The notes: a model not told the origin generated them from the letters alone. Shown: positions 29,780-41,302, numbered from the stretch's first letter. The stretch is DNA of 64,000 nucleotides from Buchnera aphidicola (Aphis nasturtii) (GCF_005083345.1 NZ_CP034888.1:273448-337447), one strand, 5' to 3'. Numbers and translations: made by a program.

Positions 29780-30681
29780 ATGAACAAGATAATAATATTA
29801 TTATTATTTTCCTTAGTCTCTATTACTTGGGGGACTACTTGGATAGCAATGAAAATTGCTGTAGAAACCATTCCTCCATTATTTGCGACCGGAATGCGAT
29901 TTTTAATTGCTTCTCCTTTACTCATTATTCTTTCTTACGTTAAAAAAGCACCTCTTTTATTTCCATATGGTCAAAGAAATCTTCAAATTGTTATTTCCTT
30001 TTTTTATTTTTCAATACCTTTTACATTAATGTTATATGGAGGAAAATATGTCAATTCTTCTATTTCTTCGGTTATTTTTTCCGTTATGCCAGTTGTTGTG
30101 CTAATACTTTCTTCTTTTTTTTTAAAAAAAAAATAAATTTAATTAAAAAAATTGGTATATTTATTTCTTTAATTACATTGTTTATTATTTTATTAATTAA
30201 TTTAGAATCAGAATGTTTTTTCCAATGGAAGGGAATTTTAGCTTTAATTTTAGCACTTTTTAGCCATGCATTAATTTACATAGAATGTAAAAGAAAATGC
30301 ACTAATATTTCGGTTATCACATTTAATGCACTACCATCTTTAATATCAGGAGTATTTTTATCTGGTATTTCTTGGTTTTTAGAAAATCCTAATATTTATT
30401 TATTTTCTCATAAGTCAATTTTAGCTATTTTTTATCTTGGAAATTTTTCAGGAGTATTTGGTATTTTATCTTATTTTTATTTACAAAAACAAGTTAGTTC
30501 GTTTTATGCTTCTACTATTTTTTTAATTTTTCCTTTAATTTCCTATATTTTAGAAATTTATTTTTATAAAAAAATATTTTATTTCTATGAATTATGGTGT
30601 ATTTTACCCCTTTTTATAGGAATATTGTTAACATTAGTGCCAATAAAATTTTTTAAAAAAATTAAAAGGTATTTTGAATGA
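29780..30681 (+). CDS. EamA-family (DMT) transporter, interrupted by a poly(A) frameshift
   Basis: Ten-helix inner-membrane permease of the drug/metabolite transporter superfamily, similar in my recollection to E. coli YedA. The first half (29780-30136) begins with [16 protein letters not shown] and [11 protein letters not shown]; the second half (from about 30134) carries the second EamA repeat. They are joined at an A10 run (30124-30133): reading as is gives LKKK then TAA, while one extra A reads on as [10 protein letters not shown] into the second frame, for about 300 residues. Both halves keep family hydrophobicity, so the gene has not simply decayed. Its stop overlaps the rluB start as ATGA. 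Divergent from trpDCBA; an amino-acid export role is only a guess. Confidence 0.85.
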
Positions 30682-31412
30682 CAGAAAAAATACAAAAAAT
30701 ACTTTCTAACTTAGGATATGGTTCACGTCGTTATATAGAATCAATAATTAAAAAAGGAAATGTATTTATAAATGGGGAAAAAGCAATTATTGGGCAATAT
30801 TTAAATAAAGACAATCCCGGAGAAGTCTTTATTGAAAAAGAGAAAATAATCTTTAAGAAAAACAAAAAATTAGAAATTATTATTTATAACAAACCTATAG
30901 GTGAAATTTGCACTAGAAATGATCCAAAAAAACGATTAACTGTATTTAATAATTTACCTTTTTTAAACTTAGGTAGATGGATTAGCATTGGACGTTTGGA
31001 TATAAATACAAAGGGATTATTACTATTTACAAATAATGGAGAATTAGCGAATAAACTTATGCATCCAAGAAATCAAATTGAACGTGAATATTATATACGT
31101 GTTTTTGGTGAAATAAATAAAAATCAAATAAACAGTTTAAAGAAAAAAGTTAAAATCAAAGATGGATATGTTGCATTTAAAAACATTCAGTTAATTTCAA
31201 AAAATAAAAGCAAAAATAAATGGTTTAAAGGTGTTTTATGTGAAGGTAAAAATCGTGAAATTAGATTAATTTTTCATTCAATTAAATGCCAAGTAAATAA
31301 ATTGATTAGAGTACGATACGGTAATGTTGTTTTACCAAAAAATTTAAAAGAAGGACAATGGAAAAAGTTAAATGATACATTGATAAATAATTTATGTAAT
31401 TTAACTAAGTAA
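30678..31412 (+). CDS. rluB: 23S rRNA pseudouridine 2605 synthase
   Basis: Makes pseudouridine 2605 in 23S rRNA. 244 residues against 291 in E. coli; the missing part is the basic, disordered C-terminal tail. An N-terminal S4 RNA-binding domain ([15 protein letters not shown]) is followed by the catalytic aspartate in [20 protein letters not shown] and by REIRLIFHS and LIRVRYG. The alternative RluE/RluF paralogs fit less well, since CTRNDP matches RluB. Confidence 0.93.
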   Translation: MTEKIQKILSNLGYGSRRYIESIIKKGNVFINGEKAIIGQYLNKDNPGEVFIEKEKIIFKKNKKLEIIIYNKPIGEICTRNDPKKRLTVFNNLPFLNLGRWISIGRLDINTKGLLLFTNNGELANKLMHPRNQIEREYYIRVFGEINKNQINSLKKKVKIKDGYVAFKNIQLISKNKSKNKWFKGVLCEGKNREIRLIFHSIKCQVNKLIRVRYGNVVLPKNLKEGQWKKLNDTLINNLCNLTK

Positions 31413-31829
31413 TATATTTCAATTGATTAATAATGTTTTATCAGATTAATATAAAAATTATTATAACCTAATGGTAAGTTTTTATAAAAATATAATTATA
31501 TTAAGTTGTAATATTTTATTAAAAATTAAATTACATGTTTTTTAAATTATTTAAATTTTATTTGTTGAAAATTCAATGAATCATGAATTATTAACAAATG
31601 TTTTTTAAAATTATATAATACTAAGTCAAATAAAACTAAAATTTTTTAAAAATAAACAGATGAAGTAATTTGTTCAATTCAAAAATTAAATAAATTGTCT
31701 GTTATTTTAATTATCTAAAATAATAAAATTTATATTTTTATTTTATTATTAAAAATGTTTTTAAATAAAATAGTAAAAATTTTAATTATAATGCTTATAT
31801 AATATTCACATTATTTATTGGATTAAAAA
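31413..31829. other. 417-base non-coding spacer between rluB and topA
   Basis: Very AT-rich with no credible ORF. E. coli has several genes here (btuR, yciK, sohB, yciN), so it is probably eroded coding DNA. A possible hairpin TTATTTTA/TAAAATAA is at 31702-31723. A TATAAT hexamer (31798-31803), preceded by TGC, lies 26 bases before topA and may be its -10 element; the -35 is poor. Confidence 0.6.
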
Positions 31830-34397
31830 ATGTATAAATCTCTAGTTATAGTTGAATCACCAGTTAAAGCAAAAACTATAAATCAATATTTAGGCGATAA
31901 ATATATAGTTAAATCTAGTATTGGTCATGTACGAGACTTGTCAAGCAATCAAGCCAAAAAAAGAAAAAATTCTAAATATTCTTTTTCAGAATATTATGAA
32001 AAAAAAATTTTAATTCAGCAAATGGGGATTAATCCATATAAAAATTGGAATGTTGAATATCATATTTTACCTGGTAAAGAAAAAATTATTGAGGAATTAA
32101 AAAAAATTGCAAATACAGTTGATTATATATATCTTGCCACAGATTTAGATAGAGAAGGAGAAGCAATAGCTTGGCATTTAAAAGAAGTAATTGGAGGAGA
32201 TTCCTCTAAATTTATTCGTGTAGTATTTAATGAAATAACTCAACATTCAATTAAAAAAGCTTTTCAAAATATTGGACAAATTAATATGCACCGAGTTTAT
32301 GCGCAGCAAGCTCGTAGATTTATGGATCGAATTGTAGGGTATATGATTTCCCCTTTATTATGGGGAAAAATTTGCAGAGGTTTATCTGCAGGTAGAGTTC
32401 AATCAGTAGCTGTAAGAATTGTTGTTGATCGAGAAGATGAAATAAAAAACTTTGTATCGAAAGAATATTGGAAACTAAATATTAATTTAATTACATCTAA
32501 AAAAAAAAATATTATGATGGAAGTCACACATTATGAAAATAAAATACTTACTTTAAATAATAAAAAACAAGTTAATATAATGATTGAAAAACTCAAAAAT
32601 CAATCCTTTTTTATTACCGATCGAAAAGATAAAATTTTATATAGAAAACCAACTGCTCCTTTTATCACATCTACTTTACAACAAGCATCTAGTCTGCATT
32701 TAGGGTTTAGTGTAAAAAAAACTATGTTTTTAGCACAAAAGTTATATGAAGAAGGATACATAACATATATGAGAACTGATTCTTGTTTTTTAAGTAGTTA
32801 TGCAATTAAAAAAGCAAGAAATTATATAAAATATTTTTATGGCGCACATTTCTTACCTAACATACCTAATATATATTTAAATACTAAAGATGCTCAAGAA
32901 GCTCACGAAGCGATACGTCCTACAGATATAACAATAACAACTATTGATCAAGATAAAATTAATTCTGATGCTATTAAATTATATAAACTAATTTGGAATC
33001 AATTTATAGCTTGCCAAATGAAACCAGAAAAATATAAATCTATTATAATCAAAGTAATAGTAGATAAATTTATATTACACGCATCTGAAAATATAACAAT
33101 TTTTTCAGGTTGGACGACAGTCAAAAAAAAATTAAATTTAATTCAAAATCAATTCGAAGATCTTATAGTAAGTGAAGCGTTATTTTTAAAAAAAATTTTA
33201 CCTATCCAAACCTTTACGAATCCATCTCCAAGATTTAATGAAGCATCATTGGTTAGAGAATTAGAAAAAAAAGGCATTGGAAGACCTTCTACTTATGCAA
33301 GTATCATAACAAAAATAAAAGATAAAGGATATTTAAAAATTCAAAATAAAAAACTTTATGCTACAAAAATAGGTAGAATTCTTATTACTCAATTGAAAAA
33401 ATATTTTACTGATTTAGTAGATTATGATTTTACTGCACGTATGGAAAAAAAGCTCGATCAAATTTCTGATAACAAAATTTTTTGGAAAAATGTACTCAAT
33501 GTATTTTTTAAAAATTTTTTAAAACAATTTGAACAAGCAAAAAAACCTTCAGAAGAAGGTGGAATGGAAAATAACACTATTATTTTGACAGATATTAATT
33601 GTTGTAATTGTAATAAAAAAATGGGTATTAAACATGCTATTACAGGTGTTTTTTTGAGTTGTTCAGGATATAATTTAAAATCTAAAGATCGCTGTAAACA
33701 CACTATCAATTTAATTTCATCAAATGATTTTAATTTCATAAAAAAAAAATATGTTACTAAAAAAGAAATAAAAAGAAAATGTGAAAAATGCAATATTATA
33801 ATGGATGATTATTTAATTAATAAAAATTTAAAAATTTATATTTGTAGCAACAGTCCTACGTGTATTGTTTATTATATCGAAAAAGGAAAATTTGATAGCC
33901 CTGTTTATTTATCTAAAAAATTATATTGTGAAAAATGTAAAAATCATATGTTATTAAAAACAGGAAAATTTGGTAAGTTTTTTATGTGTGTTAATCAAGC
34001 ATGTAAAAATACAAGAAAAATTTTATCTAATGGTAAAGTGTCGGAACCTAAATTAGAGCCTATTCCATTCAAAGATATACTATGCGATAAGTCGGATACA
34101 TGGTTTGTTTTAAGAGAAGGAATATCTGGTATTTTTTTTGCTGCTCATACTTTTCCTAAATCAAGAGAAACTAGATCACCTTTCGTAGAAGAATTAGCTA
34201 AATTTAAACATTTATTACCTACAAAACTACATTATTTAGCTGATGCTCCAAAAATAGATGAAAAAGGAAATAAAACTATAATTTGTTTTGATAAATTAAG
34301 CAAAAAACAGTATATTGCTTCTAAAAAAGAAGGTAAATTTACAGGTTGGTCAGCGTTTTTTATTAAAAATCAATGGTTTATTTCTAAGAAATCATAA
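31830..34397 (+). CDS. topA: DNA topoisomerase I
   Basis: Relaxes negative supercoils. 855 residues against 865 in E. coli. The TOPRIM domain has VIVESPVKAKT and TDLDREGEAIAWH; the catalytic tyrosine is Y313 in GYITYMRTDS. GIGRPSTYASII is conserved. The C-terminal zinc ribbons are kept, with cysteine groups in CCNCNKKMG, CEKCNIIM and CEKCKNHM, unlike many reduced genomes that trim them. An intact in-frame A11 run (32499-32509) is present. Its stop lies 10 bases from the convergent suhB stop. Confidence 0.97.
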   Translation: MYKSLVIVESPVKAKTINQYLGDKYIVKSSIGHVRDLSSNQAKKRKNSKYSFSEYYEKKILIQQMGINPYKNWNVEYHILPGKEKIIEELKKIANTVDYIYLATDLDREGEAIAWHLKEVIGGDSSKFIRVVFNEITQHSIKKAFQNIGQINMHRVYAQQARRFMDRIVGYMISPLLWGKICRGLSAGRVQSVAVRIVVDREDEIKNFVSKEYWKLNINLITSKKKNIMMEVTHYENKILTLNNKKQVNIMIEKLKNQSFFITDRKDKILYRKPTAPFITSTLQQASSLHLGFSVKKTMFLAQKLYEEGYITYMRTDSCFLSSYAIKKARNYIKYFYGAHFLPNIPNIYLNTKDAQEAHEAIRPTDITITTIDQDKINSDAIKLYKLIWNQFIACQMKPEKYKSIIIKVIVDKFILHASENITIFSGWTTVKKKLNLIQNQFEDLIVSEALFLKKILPIQTFTNPSPRFNEASLVRELEKKGIGRPSTYASIITKIKDKGYLKIQNKKLYATKIGRILITQLKKYFTDLVDYDFTARMEKKLDQISDNKIFWKNVLNVFFKNFLKQFEQAKKPSEEGGMENNTIILTDINCCNCNKKMGIKHAITGVFLSCSGYNLKSKDRCKHTINLISSNDFNFIKKKYVTKKEIKRKCEKCNIIMDDYLINKNLKIYICSNSPTCIVYYIEKGKFDSPVYLSKKLYCEKCKNHMLLKTGKFGKFFMCVNQACKNTRKILSNGKVSEPKLEPIPFKDILCDKSDTWFVLREGISGIFFAAHTFPKSRETRSPFVEELAKFKHLLPTKLHYLADAPKIDEKGNKTIICFDKLSKKQYIASKKEGKFTGWSAFFIKNQWFISKKS

Positions 34398-34407
34398 CTA
34401 AAAAAAA

Positions 34408-35199
34408 TTATATTTTTAATATATAGTATTTACGTATTTTTTCAGCGATTAATTTAATAAATTTAGGACTGCTAGTTAAATTTAAAATAAAATCAATATT
34501 TTTTTCTTGAAGATTACTTATTAAGCATCCAGATTCTCTTGCTTGTAGCTGACCTGCAATAAAATTATTAGAATTTAATAAATTATAATTAATAATTAAA
34601 CAATCTATTTTTCCAGAAGATACATATGCTAGATCAAGCAAGACTGAACCAGTACATCTAAATGAAATACCAGATAAAATTAATTCTTTATATATCTCTA
34701 AATATGATTTAGATTGTATTTTTTTACATTTCAAATTTGTTGATATTATAACGTCATTTAAAGTTTTTATATTGGTACAACGGGTACGGTATCCATTTAA
34801 TTGTGATCCTTGACCTCTAACAGAAGTAAACAAATCATTTTTTATCGGATCATATATTGCTGATATTTCCGTATTTTTTTTTATTATCACTGCTATTGAT
34901 ATACAAAAATGTGGAAAATTTTTAATAAAATTTTTTTTACCATCTAATTCGTTTATGATCCATAAAATTTTTTTATCATTTAATATACAGTTTGTATTTT
35001 TTTTAATAACAATATGACTTGGATAATATTTGTAAATAATTTCACTAATCACTTGATATGTTTTATACATTACTTGCTTGATAAAGTATTGTTTTTTTTC
35101 ATAATCGTCTTTAATAAATTTTTGAGCATCATAATTTTGTATAATAATATTCCCTCCTTTTCGAATTGCACGAATTGCGATATTTAACATGGGATGCAT
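34408..35199 (-). CDS. suhB: SuhB, inositol monophosphatase-family protein with degenerate active site
   Basis: 263 residues against 267 in E. coli, collinear from MHPMLNIAIRAIRK onward. In E. coli SuhB is an inositol monophosphatase and, separately, part of the rRNA transcription antitermination complex that aids 30S assembly. By my alignment the metal ligands E67, D84 and D220 are replaced by K67, N83 and N212; only D87 (here D86) remains, and the DPLDGTTNF signature reads NELDGKKNF. D44 is M44. Catalysis therefore looks lost while the fold (GQGSQLNGYR, TGSVLLDLAYVSSG) is kept, pointing to the non-enzymatic role. Strong AGGAG Shine-Dalgarno at 35206-35210. Confidence 0.92.
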   Translation of the reverse strand: MHPMLNIAIRAIRKGGNIIIQNYDAQKFIKDDYEKKQYFIKQVMYKTYQVISEIIYKYYPSHIVIKKNTNCILNDKKILWIINELDGKKNFIKNFPHFCISIAVIIKKNTEISAIYDPIKNDLFTSVRGQGSQLNGYRTRCTNIKTLNDVIISTNLKCKKIQSKSYLEIYKELILSGISFRCTGSVLLDLAYVSSGKIDCLIINYNLLNSNNFIAGQLQARESGCLISNLQEKNIDFILNLTSSPKFIKLIAEKIRKYYILKI

Positions 35200-35407
35200 T
35201 AAATTCTCCTAATTTAAAAATAATTTGTTTATTTTAAAAATATATTTCATATAAAATAATAGTATCATAATTTCTATATATTTAATATTTTTAATCTTTT
35301 AAATGAACTGATATCACCAAAATTAAATTATTAATTAAATTTTTTTAAACATAGTTTTATACTTATTTTATAGATAAAATTATTATTTTTTAATTAAGGT
35401 ATTGTAG

Positions 35408-36490
35408 ATGGATACAAACATTAATTTAAACGTTTTTAATTCTCAAGTAAATTTATTAGATTTAGATTTTAAAAAAATTCAATTATTTTTAACATCTATT
35501 GGGGCAAAAAATTTTACTACTGAACAAATTATGACATGGATTTATAATCATAATTGTTATGATTTTGATAAAATGTCAAATATTAGTAAAAATATTAGAA
35601 AAAAATTAAGTCAAAATTCTTATATAAAAATATCAAATTTTTCCGAAGAAAAAGTATCTTCTGATGGAACAATAAAATGGGTTACATCTTTAAATAATCA
35701 AAAAATAGAAACAGTTTATATACCGGAAAAAAAACGTTCTACTCTTTGTATTTCATCACAAATTGGTTGCGCTTTAAAATGTGATTTTTGTGCTACAGGC
35801 AAACAAGGATTTAGTAGAAATTTAAAAGTATCTGAAATTATTTCTCAAATTTTACAAGCTAAAAAAAAATTAAAAGGTACAAGATTAACTAACATAGTCT
35901 TTATGGGAATGGGTGAACCATTGTTAAATTTAAATAACGTTATTACAGCATTAAAAATTATTTTAAACACAAATGGTTTTGGATTATCTAAACGTCGTAT
36001 TACTTTATCAACTTCAGGAATTATACCTGCACTAGATAAATTAAGTAAAAAAATTGACATTAATTTAGCAATTTCTTTACATGCTTCTAATAATCATATT
36101 AGAAACCTTATTATGCCAATTAATAAAAAATATAATATTGAATCTCTTTTAACTGCAGTATCTCGATATTTAAAACATTCTAATGCAAATCGAAACGGAG
36201 TTACTATAGAATATGTAATGCTGCAAGATATTAATGATTCTATTAAAAATGCTGAGGAATTAGCTTACATTTTAAAAAAAATACCTAGTAAAATAAATCT
36301 TATTCCTTGGAATTCTTTCAAAAATTCAAACTTTGTATCTAGTAATAGAAATACAATTAACGTTTTTGCAAACATTTTAAGAAAAAAAGGATTTAATACA
36401 ACAATTCGTAAAAATAGGGGAAAAGATATTCACGCTGCTTGCGGTCAATTAACAGGAAATGTAATTAATCGTAGCAAAAATCATTTATAA
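35408..36490 (+). CDS. rlmN: Dual-specificity RNA methyltransferase RlmN
   Basis: Radical-SAM enzyme that makes m2A2503 in 23S rRNA and m2A37 in some tRNAs. 360 residues against 384 in E. coli, with the C-terminal tail shortened. The radical-SAM motif CALKCDFC, the segment VFMGMGEPLLNLNNV, and the late cysteine in HAACGQL (methyl carrier) are all present. An in-frame A9 run at 35861-35869 is intact. It precedes ispG and hisS as in E. coli, where pilW and rodZ intervene; both are missing here. Confidence 0.96.
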   Translation: MDTNINLNVFNSQVNLLDLDFKKIQLFLTSIGAKNFTTEQIMTWIYNHNCYDFDKMSNISKNIRKKLSQNSYIKISNFSEEKVSSDGTIKWVTSLNNQKIETVYIPEKKRSTLCISSQIGCALKCDFCATGKQGFSRNLKVSEIISQILQAKKKLKGTRLTNIVFMGMGEPLLNLNNVITALKIILNTNGFGLSKRRITLSTSGIIPALDKLSKKIDINLAISLHASNNHIRNLIMPINKKYNIESLLTAVSRYLKHSNANRNGVTIEYVMLQDINDSIKNAEELAYILKKIPSKINLIPWNSFKNSNFVSSNRNTINVFANILRKKGFNTTIRKNRGKDIHAACGQLTGNVINRSKNHL

Positions 36491-36595
36491 ATTTTTAACA
36501 ATATTATATATTAGTTTCATTTACTTTAAGATTAATATAATTAAAAATTTAAAATTACTTATTTATTCTAATCTTAACAACGTATATATAATAAC

Positions 36596-37708
36596 ATGAA
36601 TAAATATAAAACTATTGATAGAAGAAAATCTGATCGTATTTATGTAGGAAATGTACCTATCGGAAATAACGCACCTATTTCTGTACAATCCATGACAAAT
36701 ACAAAAACAACAGATATTCAAAAAACAATTGATCAAATTAATCAATTAAAAAAAGTAGGAGTTGATATCATAAGAATTTCTATTCCAACAGAAGAAGCAG
36801 CAGAAGCATTTAAAATAATTAAAAAAAAAATAAATATTCCGTTAATAGCAGATATACATTTTGATTATAGATTAGCTATAAAATCTATAAAATATGGAGC
36901 TGATTGTTTAAGAATTAATCCTGGAAATATTGGTCAAAAAAGAAAAATCAATGAAATAGTAAGCTGTGCTAAATATAATAACATTCCAATCAGAATAGGT
37001 ATTAATTCTGGATCACTAGAATATGATATACTAAAAAAATATAAATCTCCTCTTCCAGAAGCTTTAGTAGAATCTGCTATAAGAAATGTAGAATATTTAG
37101 ATAGTTTAAATTTTAATCAATTTAAAGTTAGTGTAAAAGCGTCTAATGTTTTTTCTGCAGTACAAGCCAATAAAATATTAGCAAAAAAAATTACACAACC
37201 TATACATATTGGGATAACAGAATCCGGTAGTTTACGTAACGGTACAGTAAAGTCGTCCATTGGAATTGCTTCTTTATTGTTAGATGGGATTGGAGATACT
37301 TTAAGGGTCTCTTTAGCAGCGCATCCCATTGAAGAAGTAAAAGTAGGTTATGATATTTTAAAAGTTTTAGGAATTAGGTTTAGAGGAATTAATTTTATTG
37401 CGTGTCCTACTTGTTCGAGACAAGAATTTGATGTTATTAAAGTAGTAGAGGAATTAGAAAAAAAATTAGAAGACATTGACACTGCTATGGATGTTTCTAT
37501 TATTGGATGTGTTGTTAATGGAATAGGAGAAGCTAAAATGGCTACCTTAGGAGTAACTGGGGGGTATAAAACAAGCGGATTATATAAAGATGGTGTACGT
37601 CAAAAAAATAAACTAAACAATAAAGATATAGTTCAAGAACTAGAAACTTATATTCGTAAAAAATCAAGTGAATTAAAAATGAAAATAAAAAATGAAAATG
37701 ATAATTAA
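36596..37708 (+). CDS. ispG: (E)-4-hydroxy-3-methylbut-2-enyl diphosphate synthase (flavodoxin)
   Basis: Sixth step of the MEP isoprenoid pathway. 370 residues against 372 in E. coli. N-terminal TIM-barrel segments ([30 protein letters not shown]) are followed by the 4Fe-4S cysteines in [10 protein letters not shown] and [13 protein letters not shown]. It needs reduced flavodoxin; fldA is in the same window. It lies 43 bases before hisS, an arrangement shared with E. coli. Confidence 0.97.
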   Translation: MNKYKTIDRRKSDRIYVGNVPIGNNAPISVQSMTNTKTTDIQKTIDQINQLKKVGVDIIRISIPTEEAAEAFKIIKKKINIPLIADIHFDYRLAIKSIKYGADCLRINPGNIGQKRKINEIVSCAKYNNIPIRIGINSGSLEYDILKKYKSPLPEALVESAIRNVEYLDSLNFNQFKVSVKASNVFSAVQANKILAKKITQPIHIGITESGSLRNGTVKSSIGIASLLLDGIGDTLRVSLAAHPIEEVKVGYDILKVLGIRFRGINFIACPTCSRQEFDVIKVVEELEKKLEDIDTAMDVSIIGCVVNGIGEAKMATLGVTGGYKTSGLYKDGVRQKNKLNNKDIVQELETYIRKKSSELKMKIKNENDN

Positions 37709-37751
37709 TTTATTAACAATTTATAAGTATCTTCATACATAAGAGATCATA

Positions 37752-39029
37752 GTGAATAAGCAAATTAATTCAATTAGAGGAATGCATGATTATTTTTCTG
37801 AGGATTTAGATATTTGGCATAAATTAGAAAAAAAATTTAAACAGGTTTTAAATAGTTATTCTTTTGAAGAGATCAGGCTTCCTATATTAGAAAAAACAGA
37901 GATTTTTCAAAGAGCGATTGGCAACGTTACAGATATCATAGAAAAAGAAATGTATTCATTTTATGATAAAAAAGGAAACAGTTTAACTCTAAGACCTGAA
38001 GGAACTGTCGGTTGTGTTCGAGCTATAATACAAAACAATTTATTGCATAAAAAAAAATTAAAATTTTGGTATTTAGGACCGATGTTCAGATATGAACGTC
38101 CTCAAAAAGGACGTTATCGTCAATTTTATCAACTAGGTGCAGAAATTTTTGGATTAAGCTCAATAGATATTGATTTAGAAGTAATTCTATTAACAAATCG
38201 TTTATGGAAAATTTTAGGTATTAATTGTTACTTAACATTAGAAATCAATTCAATTGGTTTACAATTAGATCGAATTAAATATCAAAAAGAACTAGTTTTA
38301 TTTCTTGAAAAACATAAATCTTTTTTAGACGAAGAATCTAAAAGGCGTTTATATTCTAATCCATTCCGAATTTTAGACTCTAAAAATTTAAATATTCAAA
38401 ATATATTAAAAAAAGCTCCATTGTTAAATAATTTTATTAATGAAAAATCATTAAATCGATTTGATAATTTATGTCATATGATGAATTTATATAGTATTGA
38501 ATATAAATATAATCCTAATTTAATAAGAGGTTTAGATTATTATAATGATACAGTATTTGAATGGAAAAGCGATTTAATCGGAGCTCAAAACACTATTTGT
38601 GCGGGTGGTAGATATAATTCTTTAGTTCAAGAATTAGGAGGTATAAAAAAATCAGCAATAGGATTTGCTATAGGCATTGAACGTTTAATTTTATTGATAA
38701 AATCATTAAATATTTTTTCTAAAAAAATAGAAAAAATTAATATTTATATTATTTTTATAGGAGAAGAAAATAAAATTCATGCTATTAATTTATCAGAAGA
38801 AATAAGAGATATATATCCTAAACTGAAAATATTTGTAAGTTTTTCAAATTGTAGTCTTGTAAAAAAAATCAAACACGCTGTTGAATCATTATCTCGCATT
38901 GCTATTTTAATAGGTCCAAATGAAATTGAAAAAAAATATTATTTGACAAAAGAACTAGAAACAAAAAAAGAATTTTATCTTTTTAAAAGTGAATTAATGC
39001 TAAAAATTAATAGTATTTTTAGCAAATAG
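37752..39029 (+). CDS. hisS: Histidyl-tRNA synthetase
   Basis: Charges tRNA-His. 425 residues against 424 in E. coli. Class II motif 2 is [18 protein letters not shown], the histidine-binding motif is [13 protein letters not shown], and motif 3 lies in [12 protein letters not shown]; the anticodon-binding domain follows. The start is GTG 37752, aligned with the E. coli N-terminus (xxAIRGMHDY-like SIRGMHDY). Confidence 0.97.
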   Translation: MNKQINSIRGMHDYFSEDLDIWHKLEKKFKQVLNSYSFEEIRLPILEKTEIFQRAIGNVTDIIEKEMYSFYDKKGNSLTLRPEGTVGCVRAIIQNNLLHKKKLKFWYLGPMFRYERPQKGRYRQFYQLGAEIFGLSSIDIDLEVILLTNRLWKILGINCYLTLEINSIGLQLDRIKYQKELVLFLEKHKSFLDEESKRRLYSNPFRILDSKNLNIQNILKKAPLLNNFINEKSLNRFDNLCHMMNLYSIEYKYNPNLIRGLDYYNDTVFEWKSDLIGAQNTICAGGRYNSLVQELGGIKKSAIGFAIGIERLILLIKSLNIFSKKIEKINIYIIFIGEENKIHAINLSEEIRDIYPKLKIFVSFSNCSLVKKIKHAVESLSRIAILIGPNEIEKKYYLTKELETKKEFYLFKSELMLKINSIFSK

Positions 39030-39085
39030 TTTTTAAAGATAATTAATTGCTTAAAAATTTATTTAATTTTAATTATAGGAAAACA

Positions 39086-40339
39086 ATGTTCAATAAACAG
39101 ATAGAATTCGAAAAATATGATCCAGAATTATCAATAGCTATGTTAAAAGAGCAAGAAAGACAAGAAAATCATATAGAATTAATTGCATCAGAAAATTATG
39201 CCAGTACTTATGTAATGCATGCTCAAGGGTCTCAATTAACTAATAAATACGCAGAAGGTTATCCAGGGAAGCGATATTATGGTGGTTGCGAACATGTAGA
39301 TGTTATAGAACAATTAGCTATTGATCGAGCAAAAAAGTTATTTGGCGCTGATTATGCAAATGTACAACCTCATTCAGGTTCTCAAGCAAATTTTGCAGTG
39401 TATATGGCGCTTTTAAAACCTGGAGATATAATTTTAGGACTGAATTTATCTCACGGAGGTCATCTAACACATGGTTCTTCCGTAAATTTTTCAGGAAAAT
39501 TATATAACGCTATTGCATATGGGGTAGATCATAACGGAGAGATTAATTATAAAGAAATATATGAATTAGCAAAAACACATCGACCTAAAATGATTATTGG
39601 TGGTTTTTCTGCATACTCTGGTATATGCGATTGGTCAAAAATGCGTAATATTGCAGATGAATTTAATGCTTATTTAGTTGTCGATATATCTCATGTTGCT
39701 GGCTTAGTTGCTACACAACTTTATCCAAACCCAATAGATTATGCACATGTTGTTACGAGTACTACACATAAAACACTAGCAGGACCTCGAGGAGGAATTA
39801 TTCTTGCTAAAAACGGAAATAATGCATTTTATAATCGATTAAATTTATCTGTTTTTCCAGGTGGTCAGGGCGGTCCACTCATGCATGTAATTGCAGGAAA
39901 AGCAATTGCTTTTAAAGAAGCTTTAGAACCAAATTTTAAAAAATATCAAAAACAAATTTTAAAAAATTCTAAAATTATGGTTCAAACATTTTTAAAAGAA
40001 GGATATGAAATCATTTCAGGAAATACTTTTAATCATTTATTTTTAATAAATCTAACAAATAAAAAAATTACAGGTAAAGATGCTGATCTTGCATTAGGTA
40101 AGGCTAATATTACTGTCAATAAAAATACTATTCCTAATGATATCAAAAGTCCTTTTATTACTTCAGGTATACGTATTGGAACACCTGCGGTCACAAGAAG
40201 AGGTTTTAAAGAATCAGAAGTTTCACAAGTTGGATTATGGATTACAAATATTTTAAATGACATTCAAAATACAAGAAAAATTTTAAAAATCAAAAATCAA
40301 GTATTAGAAATGTGTTCTAAATACCCTGTTTATATTTAA
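39086..40339 (+). CDS. glyA: Serine hydroxymethyltransferase
   Basis: Converts serine and tetrahydrofolate to glycine and methylene-THF, the main one-carbon source. 417 residues from ATG 39086, exactly the E. coli length, with AGGA at 39077-39080; an earlier in-frame start at 39047 would add 13 residues unlike the family. The PLP lysine is in [12 protein letters not shown], and [12 protein letters not shown] and GGHLTHGS are intact. It ends convergently toward bioD. Confidence 0.97.
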   Translation: MFNKQIEFEKYDPELSIAMLKEQERQENHIELIASENYASTYVMHAQGSQLTNKYAEGYPGKRYYGGCEHVDVIEQLAIDRAKKLFGADYANVQPHSGSQANFAVYMALLKPGDIILGLNLSHGGHLTHGSSVNFSGKLYNAIAYGVDHNGEINYKEIYELAKTHRPKMIIGGFSAYSGICDWSKMRNIADEFNAYLVVDISHVAGLVATQLYPNPIDYAHVVTSTTHKTLAGPRGGIILAKNGNNAFYNRLNLSVFPGGQGGPLMHVIAGKAIAFKEALEPNFKKYQKQILKNSKIMVQTFLKEGYEIISGNTFNHLFLINLTNKKITGKDADLALGKANITVNKNTIPNDIKSPFITSGIRIGTPAVTRRGFKESEVSQVGLWITNILNDIQNTRKILKIKNQVLEMCSKYPVYI

Positions 40340-40398
40340 ATTTTTATCAATATATCCATCTTTGTTAAATATAATATTAATTTTGCTAAAAATATATT

Positions 40399-41103
40399 TT
40401 ATTCAGGTAATTTAATGTTAATTTTATTAACATCTATTTCATTTATATTTTTTAAATAAGGCACTATCCCTAACAATGGCGATTTAATATAACTTAACAA
40501 AGTTTGGATATAATATGCGGTATATTTATTTTCTGGAAAAATGTTATTTGCAATCCATCCTATGCATATTAAATTGTCTGAAAAAATAGATTTTTCAGTT
40601 AAAATCGCATGATTCATACATCCTAATTTTATTCCTACAATTAAAATCACTTTTAATTTTTCTTCTTGAACCCAATCTGAAAACGTATATTGATTTGATA
40701 TAGGTGTATACCATCCACCAGCGCCTTCAATTAAAATCCAATTAGATTTCAAAGCAAGTTTTTTTAAACCTAAAGATAAATGTTTTTTTTCTATGTTTTT
40801 TTTATTTATAAGACTTAATATATTAGGTGGAGCATTTTCAAAAAATGAAATTGGATTAATTTCTTTATCAGTTAAATAAATAGAACTGTTTTTTTGTAAA
40901 ATACAAGTATCTTCATTAATAAATTGATATTTTTTTTTATTGATATCAGAAGTTATATGTTTATGCTTTTTTACTCCAGAAGATATTGGTTTATAACCTG
41001 CTGTTATATAACCAAAATTACTCGCTTTTTTCAATAAAATTCCACTGATAGTGCTTTTCCCGATATTTGTATCAGTTCCGGTAATAAAAAATTTTTTTAT
41101 CAT
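40399..41103 (-). CDS. bioD: Dethiobiotin synthetase
   Basis: ATP-dependent closure of the ureido ring of dethiobiotin. 234 residues against about 225 in E. coli. The P-loop GTDTNIGKST is near residue 8, and LIEGAGGWYTPI carries the conserved EGAGG motif. It follows bioB on the minus strand; bioF and bioC, which lie between them in E. coli, are absent, leaving a 199-base AT-rich spacer. Confidence 0.95.
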   Translation of the reverse strand: MIKKFFITGTDTNIGKSTISGILLKKASNFGYITAGYKPISSGVKKHKHITSDINKKKYQFINEDTCILQKNSSIYLTDKEINPISFFENAPPNILSLINKKNIEKKHLSLGLKKLALKSNWILIEGAGGWYTPISNQYTFSDWVQEEKLKVILIVGIKLGCMNHAILTEKSIFSDNLICIGWIANNIFPENKYTAYYIQTLLSYIKSPLLGIVPYLKNINEIDVNKINIKLPE

Positions 41104-41302
41104 AATTAATTATTTATATCTATTAAGAGATAATATATTTTAAAATAACTAATTTTTAAAATATACAAAATTTATAAATTCAAATTTGACGTAACTCAAA
41201 CCAGTTTATTCTATGTATTTGAATAATCAATACAAGAATATCATGGTCGGTTACTTAATGAATAATTTTTATTTAAAATTCAAAAAATAAAAATTTTTAC
41301 AG

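Noticed and set aside
31413-31829. Small genes in the rluB-topA spacer
   Set aside because: All frames are short and of low complexity; nothing like yciN, sohB or yciK is recognisable.
33458-33793. 111-codon frame antisense to the topA zinc-ribbon region
   Set aside because: Shadow of topA; the cysteine-rich sense frame clearly matches the family.
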